A program made the translations under genes and the position numbers. The notes beneath the pieces are model-generated. The model saw nothing but the letters and a program-made list of their open reading frames with translations, was not told the DNA's origin and did no database searches. From the NCBI GenBank assembly GCA_964423225.1, contig CAYREE010000025.1, positions 1-21,671 of the forward strand: a DNA stretch of 21,671 bases, given 5' to 3'. Source of the stretch: CAYREE01 sp964423225. Lineage in GTDB: Archaea > Altiarchaeota > Altiarchaeia > IMC4 > SCGC-AAA252-I15. Below, piece by piece: positions 7,314-14,664 of this stretch (the stretch's first letter is position 1; each line of letters opens with the position of its first letter).

Positions 7314-8061
7314 CTTTGACTCCCTGACCCCTATTGAACTCTATCATATTGATATTCTCACTATGTTTAGTCGACCTCATCTTCTTAATGATGAGTGTTC
7401 GACCAGCATCAGGGCCTACGTTTTTATAGTGTAGTGTGATTACACCATCAACCATGAACTCCTCTATACCATGTCTAGATAACTTGCCATCATCAAGTAT
7501 GTCCGATATCAATAATGATGTCAGACCTAATGACTGTAGTTTATAGTTTATACCTACAATAGCCATCCGGACATCCTCTTTTAATCCTGTGCCAACATGG
7601 ACTTTCTTCGATTCGATTAAAGTGTCAAGAGCACTGAAACTATCGACAACCGCTCTTTTTGCACCGATCTTGGCGGCAGCTTCTTTGATCAATGCTAGTA
7701 TCGAATCAACGCTAAACTGCTCAGGTGTAAGCGTGTAGTCATTACTGCTTTTGAAGGCTGTGCCTGAAAGGCTTGCATCAATTATCGCAAGTTTTCCCTC
7801 TGCTTCTGCTTTCTTCAAGTCAAAACCCATATATCCCATGTCTTGTCGTAACATATCCGGGCTTTGCTCAAGATTCACGTATATTCCAGGCTCCCCATAT
7901 TTGAGTATACCATTATAGAGGAATTGCGTGGAAAGGATGGTTTTGCCAGTGCCGCAATCTCCTGCTAAAAGCACTACTCGTCCCTTTGGCACTCCTCCTT
8001 CTAGAAGTTCATCAAGTCCCTCTATTCCAGTCTTGCACCGTTCAACAAAATATTCAGTCAT
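7294..8061 (-). CDS. KaiC-like RecA-superfamily ATPase
   Basis: A single-domain KaiC/RadA-type ATPase of 255 aa. The opening GIEGLDELLEGGVPKGR is typical of the family. Walker A GDCGTGKT lies at 34-41, a candidate catalytic Glu at E65 (YVNLEQS), and the Walker B strand RAVVDS ends at D140. It continues with a conserved LLISDIL strand and a DGVITL strand. Archaea use such proteins as ATP-driven switches in signalling, motility (FlaH/ArlH) and DNA repair; the Rad55-type KaiC paralogues are poorly characterised. It is the last gene of a three-gene operon and its start overlaps the stop of the membrane coiled-coil gene by 8 nt, so the two proteins are probably made and used together. Confidence 0.9.
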   Translation of the reverse strand: MTEYFVERCKTGIEGLDELLEGGVPKGRVVLLAGDCGTGKTILSTQFLYNGILKYGEPGIYVNLEQSPDMLRQDMGYMGFDLKKAEAEGKLAIIDASLSGTAFKSSNDYTLTPEQFSVDSILALIKEAAAKIGAKRAVVDSFSALDTLIESKKVHVGTGLKEDVRMAIVGINYKLQSLGLTSLLISDILDDGKLSRHGIEEFMVDGVITLHYKNVGPDAGRTLIIKKMRSTKHSENINMIEFNRGQGVKVKSLGI

Positions 8062-8698
8062 CTTTCTCCTCCACTTTAAGCTTTGCTATCTTACTCTCTA
8101 GTTCGATTAATTTTTTCTGATAATCTTTTGTAATCTCATTAAATGTACCCTCGTCAATAACACGTTTATAATACTTGGATTTTGTAAGCTCTATCATCTT
8201 CTTGATCTCAGAATGTTCATCCTCAAGCTTCTCCAATTCCATAGTATCTCCTTCCCGGACCTTTGTTTCACTGATCTTGCCAATCTTATCCCAATATGCT
8301 TTTTGAAGTACGTCATGACGCGGTTTACGCATTCCAGTAATTGCCTTAGACTTCTCTATCTCTTCGAGCATCTTCTTCTCTTGTCTTGAAGTCATTATAC
8401 CTATTTGTTTCTTGAGTTTGCCTTTATTAGCCTTTAGCTCCTCCTTCTGACGCATCAATATCTTCTTATTCCTGTCTATCTTCGAATCCAACCCGGTTTT
8501 TGCAGTAGAAAGACGATATGAATAAAAAATTGCTAATGCAGATATCCCAATGAGTATGTAAGAGAATAATTGCAAATCCTCACCAGGGCATTTCGGACAT
8601 TCACAATCTTCCTGAGAATCTTCCTTTGCTTCTTCCTGAGAGTTTACAACACACATCAAACCAAGGAGTATTAATGAGATAATAATTTTATTATTCAT
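8054..8698 (-). CDS. Membrane protein with Cys cluster and long cytoplasmic coiled coil
   Basis: I place the start at the ATG at 8698, which gives an 8-nt overlap with the preceding gene, just like the 8-nt overlap at its own 3' end. A start at 8725 would add nine basic residues. The 214-aa product has a first hydrophobic segment (about 4-20), a short external loop with a DCECPKCPGED cluster of three cysteines, a second membrane segment (about 42-62) and a long Lys/Glu-rich coiled coil (about 70-212). The topology suggests an outside redox or metal-sensing loop and a cytoplasmic coiled coil that could bind the KaiC-like ATPase encoded next. No known family is recognised; the sensing role is inference. 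Confidence 0.72.
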   Translation of the reverse strand: MNNKIIISLILLGLMCVVNSQEEAKEDSQEDCECPKCPGEDLQLFSYILIGISALAIFYSYRLSTAKTGLDSKIDRNKKILMRQKEELKANKGKLKKQIGIMTSRQEKKMLEEIEKSKAITGMRKPRHDVLQKAYWDKIGKISETKVREGDTMELEKLEDEHSEIKKMIELTKSKYYKRVIDEGTFNEITKDYQKKLIELESKIAKLKVEEKDD

Positions 8699-9023
8699 CT
8701 TCATTCTCTTCTGATTCTTCTTCATCTTGTTCGGTTGTCTCTGATTTGTTGTTTTTACCTAGATGGCGTACTAATCCTCCAAGCTCATGTGCAACATCCT
8801 CCCCTAAACTTGTAAGCGAAACAAACTTTATACGACCTTCCTTTTTGAACTCGACTAATCCATTAGACTCCAATAGACCAAGGATCTTTAAAGTATGCGT
8901 ATAAGTACAATCATTTTCTTTCGAGAGTATTGACGCATATTTTCCGTCGGAATCCTTTAATGAGAGCATAATTCCTGACGGCTTCTCATGTAAAAATAAC
9001 CCTGCAAGATCTTCGCTAGTCAT
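8691..9023 (-). CDS. Winged-helix transcription regulator
   Basis: The 110-aa protein fits a small MarR/ArsR-like winged helix. The helix-turn-helix region runs about 26-55 (GKYASILSKE, TYTHTLKILGLLESNGLVEF), followed by a wing with KKEGRIKFVSLTSLG, and an acidic tail rich in Glu/Asp. The start follows GGTGAT, a strong archaeal ribosome binding site, eight bases upstream, and a TATA-like GTTATAAC lies near 9050. It heads an operon with the coiled-coil membrane protein and the KaiC-like ATPase. It probably regulates this operon or a downstream response; its ligand is unknown. Confidence 0.75.
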   Translation of the reverse strand: MTSEDLAGLFLHEKPSGIMLSLKDSDGKYASILSKENDCTYTHTLKILGLLESNGLVEFKKEGRIKFVSLTSLGEDVAHELGGLVRHLGKNNKSETTEQDEEESEENEDE

Positions 9024-9083
9024 AAAATATCACCATTATGTAAAAGATACGTTATAACTAATGTATTAGACAGAATAAAATAT

Positions 9084-9545
9084 CTATTCTTTCTTTAAGG
9101 GAGCCTTAATCGATAAAACATCGCCTTTATGCTCTATCTTAACCTTCTTATAATCGATTGGTTCGGGTGTAATAAAACTATTATGGAAGTATACGTCCTC
9201 TTCCTTGCCATCCTTACGCTTGTCCATCAACAAGCTTATGTCAATAGAATTAACTGAAGCCTCGATCTTTACTTCATCCTCGTCAAATCCAGGCATACTT
9301 GTTTCAAAGATAATATAGTCGTCTTCCACTCTTAGTTCTGCATGTAGTTTGATTGTAGCAGGCATATGTTTTGAATGACGTTTGAAGAAGGGTGTGACAG
9401 CAATATCTTCAACCATTCTACGAACTTCTTTTTTATCTGGTTCGCCAGCGGGTTCAGCCTCTTGTCTAGAATCGTCTTTTAGGGGTTTTTCATCAAGGGC
9501 ATCATCAACGATGTCCTTTTCCTTCTTCTTCTTTCCCTTTGCCAT
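9084..9545 (-). CDS. Small heat shock protein (Hsp20 / alpha-crystallin domain)
   Basis: A 153-aa protein with a highly charged Lys/Asp/Glu N-terminal arm (1-45) and an alpha-crystallin domain (about 71-148). The family marks are FETSMPGFDEDEVKIE (80-95) and the closing GDVLSIKAP (141-149), which matches the conserved G-x-L motif. Small heat shock proteins form oligomers that hold unfolding proteins for refolding. The C-terminal I-x-I anchoring motif is missing because the protein ends only four residues after the domain, and the N-terminal arm is hydrophilic, so oligomers may be small. It starts 6 nt after the rpoL stop and is likely co-transcribed with rpoL and csl4. Confidence 0.9.
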   Translation of the reverse strand: MAKGKKKKEKDIVDDALDEKPLKDDSRQEAEPAGEPDKKEVRRMVEDIAVTPFFKRHSKHMPATIKLHAELRVEDDYIIFETSMPGFDEDEVKIEASVNSIDISLLMDKRKDGKEEDVYFHNSFITPEPIDYKKVKIEHKGDVLSIKAPLKKE

Positions 9546-9551
9546 CCTTTA

Positions 9552-9806
9552 TTATAATTTGGCTTCAACAACTTTTTTAAATTCTTTCCAATCTTTTTCC
9601 AATGATTTTACCGCTGTAGTGAATTCTTTCATTGCATCATCTGCTTCCACATGCAATATGAATCCGGCTAAAAGTGGGTGTGGTTCATACCAATATGCGT
9701 CAACTCCTTTCTCACTGAGTTTTTCGGATAGCATTACAGGTATCTCCTTCTCGTTAAATTCGATTTCAATAACTTTTTTCTTGTTCACAACTATCTTACA
9801 TTCCAT
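9552..9806 (-). CDS. rpoL: DNA-directed RNA polymerase subunit L
   Basis: The 84-aa product matches RpoL, the archaeal counterpart of Rpb11, which pairs with subunit D to form the polymerase assembly platform. It has the family's order of an N-terminal strand (VIEIEFNEKEIPVML), a central YWYEPHPLLAGFILHVE strand pair with the conserved PHPL, and a long C-terminal helix (AMKEFTTAVKSLEKDWKEF). It is slightly shorter than the usual 90 or so residues. A GGTGG ribosome binding site overlaps the csl4 stop codon just upstream, so translation is probably coupled. The csl4-rpoL order is found in many archaea, which supports both calls. Confidence 0.88.
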   Translation of the reverse strand: MECKIVVNKKKVIEIEFNEKEIPVMLSEKLSEKGVDAYWYEPHPLLAGFILHVEADDAMKEFTTAVKSLEKDWKEFKKVVEAKL

Positions 9807-9814
9807 TATACCAC

Positions 9815-10375
9815 CTATAATATATTGGTTTTTCCATAATCGTCGGCAATCTTTCGTACTTCAACATGTCCACAAGAGGAACATTCCATCTTGTCCTTAT
9901 ATTTCGAAGAGAGTTCAAGTGGTAACCTGCATCGAGTACAGAAAGCCTTCACAACACCCATCGGACCTTTTGTCGATAAGTCTATCATACCCGGATCTAC
10001 CTTAATAACCGTTGCCTTGACAATATCTCCAATCCTGAAAAAGTCTTCAGGACTGCTAACATACTTGTCAGAAATATTCGATACATAAATCATTGTCTTC
10101 TCGTCAATATCCCCTTTTTCACCCGCTATCATAGATACAATGATATTAACAACGCTTTTTCTCACACTTTGTACTTCACCGAAAACTGTCTGACCAACCT
10201 TTATCTCAGGGATTTTTTTACCTTCAACAATGGCCATGTGTTTTTTTGCATCTAGGACTTTTTTTCCTATCTTTGATGCGTATATCTTACCTTCCTCGGC
10301 GTAAGTGCCCTCACCAGGCATATATTCCTCGATAGTGCCGAGATAATCACCTATCATAACTAAATCATCTTTCAT
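9815..10375 (-). CDS. csl4: Exosome RNA-binding subunit Csl4
   Basis: The 186-aa protein has the three Csl4 parts: an N-terminal domain (1-55, MIGDYLGTIEEYMPGEGTY), an S1-like RNA-binding barrel (about 61-136, VGQTVFGEV to DLSTKG) and a zinc ribbon with C146-C149 and C165-C168. As a cap subunit of the archaeal exosome it binds RNA and passes it to the Rrp41-Rrp42 ring for 3' decay. I choose the start at 10375, not the upstream in-frame ATG at 10438, because the intervening stretch holds the TATA box at 10404-10416 and the predicted transcript start near 10385. The extra 21 residues from the upstream start also lack any match to the family. Confidence 0.92.
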   Translation of the reverse strand: MKDDLVMIGDYLGTIEEYMPGEGTYAEEGKIYASKIGKKVLDAKKHMAIVEGKKIPEIKVGQTVFGEVQSVRKSVVNIIVSMIAGEKGDIDEKTMIYVSNISDKYVSSPEDFFRIGDIVKATVIKVDPGMIDLSTKGPMGVVKAFCTRCRLPLELSSKYKDKMECSSCGHVEVRKIADDYGKTNIL

Positions 10376-10403
10376 GATCAACAACTCTTTCTGCTTATTG
10401 AGA

Positions 10404-10416
10404 CTATATAATATAC
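10404..10416 (-). promoter_or_regulatory. TATA box of the csl4-rpoL-hsp20 operon
   Basis: On the minus strand GTATATTATATAG is a strong archaeal TATA box. A start about 25 nt downstream falls near 10385, ten bases before the csl4 ATG, so the message would have a very short leader. Confidence 0.6.
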
Positions 10417-10437
10417 TCTTTATTAATAAAAGAGGCA

Positions 10438-10458
10438 TCTAGCCCAGGAAGGGCTAGA
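10438..10458 (-). terminator. Hairpin between ahcY and csl4, possible terminator
   Basis: TCTAGCCC, five loop bases, GGGCTAGA form a perfect 8-bp stem. On the minus strand it lies about 50 nt after the adenosylhomocysteinase stop and is followed after a few bases by CTCTTTTATT. It may end that transcript before the csl4 promoter. Archaeal termination usually relies on T-runs, so it could instead be an RNA 3' stabiliser. Confidence 0.5.
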
Positions 10459-10507
10459 TTAAGTTGAATTAAGTGTTAAAGCCTGTATTCCAGAGGTTTT
10501 AGAGGAT

Positions 10508-11755
10508 TCAAGTACCCTCATCCCAGCTTTCCAGATATTTAACCTGCTGCTTAGACAACTCATCAATTTTTAGTCCCATTGTCTCGAGCTTTAGCCTAGC
10601 TACCATCTCATCAATCTCTTTCNNNNNNNNNNTATGGACTCCTGGCGGTAATTCGTTCTCCCATATGTATTTGCAGGCCATTGCCTGGTCTGCGAAACTC
10701 ATATCCATGACTTCGCTTGGATGTCCTTCTGCAGCAGCAAGGTTGACTAGCCTTCCTTCAGCGAGTAAATATATTTTTCCGCCATTCTTCAGCTCATATT
10801 GCTCGACATTTTCCCGTATAATCTTTTTACCCTTGCTTATTCCTTCAAGCGCATCAATATCAATTTCAATATTGAAGTGTCCAGTATTACATACTACGGC
10901 TCCAGACTTCATTTTTTCAAAATGCTCTTTTCGAATAATGTCTCTGTTACCTGTGACTGTGATAAAGATGTCTCCAATACAAGCCGCATCTGCCATTGGC
11001 ATTACCATATAGCCGTCCATCGCAGCTCGTAATGCTAGTGTTGGATCGACTTCTGTGATAACCACGTTTGATCCCATTCCTTTAGCCCGTGCAGCGACTC
11101 CTCGACCACACCAGCCGTATCCGCCGATAACAACAACTTTTCCAGCAAAGAGTATGCTTGTAGCCCTGAGGATACCATCTATAGAGCTCTGTCCGGTTCC
11201 ATAATGATTGTCAAACATGTGTTTAGTATCTGCATCATTGGTTGCCATGACAGGATACTTTAATACGCCATCATTCTCCATTGCTCTAAGACGGATGATA
11301 CCGGTTGTAGTCTCTTCACACCCGCCTTTTATGTGTTTCATCAAGTCTTCTCGTTCCTTGTGTATTGTGAATATCAGGTCGGCTCCATCATCAATGGTTA
11401 TGTTGGGTTTATGATCTAATACCTTGTTGATGTTCGAATAGTATTCTTCATTAGTCTCTCCACGCCACGCGTATACGTCGACTCCCTCGTCGGCGAGGGC
11501 TGCTGCAATATCATCCTGGGTTGATAATGGATTACATCCAGTAATAGAAACGTCTGCACCACCTGCAATCAATGTTCTTACAAGTACTGCAGTCTCCTTT
11601 GTAACGTGTAGTGCAAAACCTACGTTTACTCCTTCTAAAGGCTTTTCTTTCTCAAAGTCTTTACGAATCTTCATTGTAACAGGCATATGATCTTCTGCCC
11701 ATTCAATATTTAATTTCCCTTGCTTTGCAAGCTTGATATCTTTTACTTCACTCAT
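10508..11755 (-). CDS. ahcY: S-adenosylhomocysteine hydrolase (adenosylhomocysteinase)
   Basis: The 415-aa enzyme splits S-adenosylhomocysteine into adenosine and homocysteine and so relieves product inhibition of SAM-dependent methyltransferases. It contains the family segments ALHVTKETAVLVRTL (48-62), CEETTTGIIRL (146-156) and NDADTKHMFDNHYGTGQS (173-190). The NAD-binding GGYGWCGRG (211-219) and ITEVDP are present, and the C terminus LESWDEGT matches the family, although the usual terminal Tyr is replaced because the protein ends at GT. Four residues (after PPGVH) are unknown because of a 10-N gap. Family members normally have three residues there before K/Y-E-I-D, so the gap length is probably a placeholder. 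GAGGT precedes the ATG by nine bases. The two radical SAM genes in the window are possible SAM users but are not in its operon. Confidence 0.95.
   Translation of the reverse strand: MSEVKDIKLAKQGKLNIEWAEDHMPVTMKIRKDFEKEKPLEGVNVGFALHVTKETAVLVRTLIAGGADVSITGCNPLSTQDDIAAALADEGVDVYAWRGETNEEYYSNINKVLDHKPNITIDDGADLIFTIHKEREDLMKHIKGGCEETTTGIIRLRAMENDGVLKYPVMATNDADTKHMFDNHYGTGQSSIDGILRATSILFAGKVVVIGGYGWCGRGVAARAKGMGSNVVITEVDPTLALRAAMDGYMVMPMADAACIGDIFITVTGNRDIIRKEHFEKMKSGAVVCNTGHFNIEIDIDALEGISKGKKIIRENVEQYELKNGGKIYLLAEGRLVNLAAAEGHPSEVMDMSFADQAMACKYIWENELPPGVHXXXXKEIDEMVARLKLETMGLKIDELSKQQVKYLESWDEGT
10623..10632. other. Assembly gap (10 N) inside the adenosylhomocysteinase gene
   Basis: Ten undetermined bases interrupt the coding sequence. 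The reading frame happens to continue on both sides with the correct protein sequence, so the gene is most likely intact. Confidence 0.95.
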
Positions 11756-11763
11756 CTTGTATC

Positions 11764-11810
11764 ATACCTCAAAAACGGAATATAGTAATGGTAACAAGGA
11801 TATATAAGAA
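11764..11810. promoter_or_regulatory. Divergent promoter between ahcY and the 156-aa protein gene
   Basis: ATATATAAG at 11800-11808 is a nearly symmetric TATA box in the 98-nt gap. Read to the left it predicts a start near 11779, followed by GAGGT at 11765-11769 and the ahcY ATG at 11755. Read to the right it predicts a start near 11829, before the ATG at 11854. One box may serve both directions. Confidence 0.45.
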
Positions 11811-11853
11811 TGTTATACCGGCTTATAATGGCTTATATCGTATATGTAATATA

Positions 11854-12324
11854 ATGGATGTTCTTAGTACAAGAGATAGGGCCAGGACAATAATAGAAAC
11901 GCAAATCCAGTTAAAACTGGCAGCAGATGCGAGAAAAATGACTTCTGTACCACCAATAGCTGATGCCAAAGATGCTAGATTTCCTGCAAAGAAACCGAAA
12001 GAGGATGAATATCAGCCATTGACCATAGCTCATTATGAACAAAAAAGAGATTCATTACCAGATAAAACCGATTTGAAGATAATAAGATTCGCTGACTTAC
12101 ACACATTATCAGAGGATCAAGTACAGGCGGCATTGAAGGATCCAAACACACTCATAACCGCGCCATTGGCTGAAATCAATGTGCAAAGACAAAAATTTTG
12201 GGATCAGCCAGAGATGCTTGAGATAATGGAAACGAAACTCTGGCCAGATGAAGTGAGTATAATAGATGAGAAATTAGTTGCTTACCCGCCAAAATCACCC
12301 CATCAAATAGACGAAGTAGGCTGA
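11854..12324 (+). CDS. Hypothetical protein, 156 aa
   Basis: I do not recognise this protein. I prefer the ATG at 11854, beginning MDVLSTRDRAR, because the TATA-like box at 11800-11808 would lie inside the coding sequence if the upstream ATG at 11788 were used. The product is hydrophilic and charged, without signal, membrane segment or cysteine. It starts with a helix (STRDRARTIIETQIQLKLAADARK) and has a central segment with a regular charged pattern (LHTLSEDQVQAALKDP) and a Pro-rich end (PPKSPHQ). It stops 3 nt before the convergent end of the double-thioredoxin gene. Confidence 0.6.
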   Translation: MDVLSTRDRARTIIETQIQLKLAADARKMTSVPPIADAKDARFPAKKPKEDEYQPLTIAHYEQKRDSLPDKTDLKIIRFADLHTLSEDQVQAALKDPNTLITAPLAEINVQRQKFWDQPEMLEIMETKLWPDEVSIIDEKLVAYPPKSPHQIDEVG

Positions 12325-12326
12325 TT

Positions 12327-14501
12327 TTAAAATATCATCCTGTTAAACCAGGATATTATCCTCTCGAATAAACCAGGTTTAATGCATTTTCCATCAATAC
12401 ATAGATTGCTCTGGCATTCATAACTATTATCACAACCCTTGCCACTAGGCTTCTGTCGTTCCATATGATAGTCTAGGTCGCAGTAGTCTCCTGAGGTTCT
12501 AGTGCCGACTGGTAGGCATTTGCCTCGCAGATTACATCCAGGACAATCAGGCATTTCATTAAAGCATCCGTCTACTATCAAATTTTCAGATTCGGTTGTT
12601 TCTTTCAGGCAATCAGTCCCCTCCTGCTTGTAGATTGTGCACTGTTTTTTTACTACTAGATCGTCTCCAACACAGTCTTTACTAATATCTCTGCAGCTTG
12701 GTTTAGGGCATACTGAGGGGATAACTGTGGGTGTTGGAGCTTGTGTTGTTGTGGTTGATGGCCTTATTGTTTTCACGCATTCTCCTTCACGCATCCATCT
12801 TTTTACTGCGTCATAGCTTGCATAATCCTCTTTGATCTTCATGCAATCATCTTTTAGATAGCCTAGAGCAGGTACGGTATTAACACCATATTTGTTTTGA
12901 ACTGGATTGGTTCTATCAATCTTTATTCTCTCTAATAGTAGGCAATCCTCTTCTTCCATTATTTTTTCTATGACGAACTCTTGTCTCTGACAATTGATGC
13001 AATTGTCATCATAATAGAAAAAAAGTGTTCCGCAGTCCTTTATTTCCTCTTTGTCCAGGCATGCCCCATCTCCACATCCATTGGGACATGCTAGGTATTT
13101 TGCACAGAAGTTTTTTGAGCCAGGATAGTCTTCACTGTCACAACAAGTCTGCTCCTGGACTCTCCCATCAGACATGCATTCGTCAGCATTAGTATAGACT
13201 TCTCCGTTTTTCTTGTATATCACAACCTTGTGTTGAATATAATAGTCGTCACCTTCGTCAACACACTTGTCAGAATCCTCTACGACACATGCACCATTCT
13301 GACATACATAATCCTTGGGACAATCATATGATTCAATCTTCAATTCACCGGCATCACAATAATATTCATATAAAATGTTACTATCCTCCCATTTGCTGCA
13401 ATGGTCATAGTCGCCATCTGGTTTAGACTGTCCTTTGCTAAATCCCCTTTTGAAATAATCTCTACCATCCGGGTCAGAGCATAGTTCTTTCACACAGTCG
13501 GGATCGCCTTCCCTTATACAGCTACCATCAATACATCTACAGAGACAAATATGGAATTCTTCACTTGTGCCACCCAAGTCATTACAGTAGAATTCCGATA
13601 ATCGGTTCCCAGTACATGAATCCACATTCCCATCACTGGCACCGGTTTTTTTAGTCTCGCCTTTCACAGAATAATTTTTTCCACCATCACTGTCAGTGCA
13701 ATCATCCTCCTTGATCAAGCAGGCGCCATCACGACAAGCGATATCACATTCGATATAGTGTCCGTTTATATGTCGTCCATCAGTAGCACAAACATATTCT
13801 CTCAGATGAGCATCATCTTCGCAAAAGTCGATCCAATCCCTCATCTTCTGACTAGCATCCAAACCCCGGGTAACACCCTTCTTGTATATTGACCTACCCT
13901 TATCTGAGTCTGTACATACACGGGCAATAACATACTTCCGATCGATCACTTCAGTAAACACATTATAGGTTACATAACCACCTATCTTTTCCCCGTTTAC
14001 ATAGAAGGTTGGCGTGCCTTTAATTCCCTTAGACCTGCCCTCATCGATATCATCGTCAATATTTTCTTCGATATCAGGATTGTCAAGACAATCTTCAAAT
14101 GTTTTCGTATCAAGTCTCACTGCTTTTGCATAGCCGAGTAGATCAGAGCGAGTAAGCTTGTACTCATTTTGAAATACTAGAAGTGTGTAGGTCTCGGTTT
14201 TCCCATATCGGGAAGCGCAATCCACTGCTATTGCCGCCTCCATATCGTTAAGATGTATGCCAAGAGGATAATGATAAATCATCACCCTAAGTTTCCCATC
14301 ATCAATATAATCTTCAACAAGCTGCGGAAGTGTCTCAGCATACCATTTCCCACAAAAAGGACATGTATAGTCTATGAACGCTTCCATCAATACGGGAGCA
14401 TCGGTAGCCCCAAGAGTCATATGATCCCAGTTATATGCTTGAACCTGACAGACTGTTGAAAGTAAGATTAAAAGTAAAAATGCGGGTATTATTAACCTCA
14501 T
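12327..14501 (-). CDS. Secreted multidomain protein with two thioredoxin-fold domains and Cys-rich repeats
   Basis: A 724-aa exported protein. Signal peptide 1-22 (cleavage near VQA). Domain 1 (about 24-190) is DsbA-like: catalytic CPFC at 47-50 and cis-Pro P164 in GTPTFYV. Residues 196-483 hold four Cys-rich repeats, each opening with C-x-D-x-D/G and a Y-x-x-K-G type strand and ending CxxGxC (starts at C196, C268, C341, C413). Domain 2 (about 490-575) is a second thioredoxin fold with CINC at 501-504 and cis-Pro P544 in NTVPALGY. A Thr-rich linker (581-592) leads to another Cys-rich part, and the protein ends in an amphipathic LFERIISWFNRMIF that may touch the membrane. It is probably a disulfide oxidase or isomerase at the cell surface. 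GAGGTG precedes the ATG by five bases. Confidence 0.88.
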   Translation of the reverse strand: MRLIIPAFLLLILLSTVCQVQAYNWDHMTLGATDAPVLMEAFIDYTCPFCGKWYAETLPQLVEDYIDDGKLRVMIYHYPLGIHLNDMEAAIAVDCASRYGKTETYTLLVFQNEYKLTRSDLLGYAKAVRLDTKTFEDCLDNPDIEENIDDDIDEGRSKGIKGTPTFYVNGEKIGGYVTYNVFTEVIDRKYVIARVCTDSDKGRSIYKKGVTRGLDASQKMRDWIDFCEDDAHLREYVCATDGRHINGHYIECDIACRDGACLIKEDDCTDSDGGKNYSVKGETKKTGASDGNVDSCTGNRLSEFYCNDLGGTSEEFHICLCRCIDGSCIREGDPDCVKELCSDPDGRDYFKRGFSKGQSKPDGDYDHCSKWEDSNILYEYYCDAGELKIESYDCPKDYVCQNGACVVEDSDKCVDEGDDYYIQHKVVIYKKNGEVYTNADECMSDGRVQEQTCCDSEDYPGSKNFCAKYLACPNGCGDGACLDKEEIKDCGTLFFYYDDNCINCQRQEFVIEKIMEEEDCLLLERIKIDRTNPVQNKYGVNTVPALGYLKDDCMKIKEDYASYDAVKRWMREGECVKTIRPSTTTTQAPTPTVIPSVCPKPSCRDISKDCVGDDLVVKKQCTIYKQEGTDCLKETTESENLIVDGCFNEMPDCPGCNLRGKCLPVGTRTSGDYCDLDYHMERQKPSGKGCDNSYECQSNLCIDGKCIKPGLFERIISWFNRMIF

Positions 14502-14664
14502 CTATTCACCTCATAATACCCATATATGGGAAACCAGGATTTAATATTAAAAAAAATATTTTGTCTAAAAAATATTCGTATACATATACTCCAAGACAAG
14601 AATCTTAGTATTCAAATTCTGACACAGCTTATTTATTAACTAATAGATCCATCTAGATTTAGAT

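Noticed and set aside
10376..10438. Upstream start for Csl4
   Set aside because: The stretch contains the TATA box and predicted transcription start.
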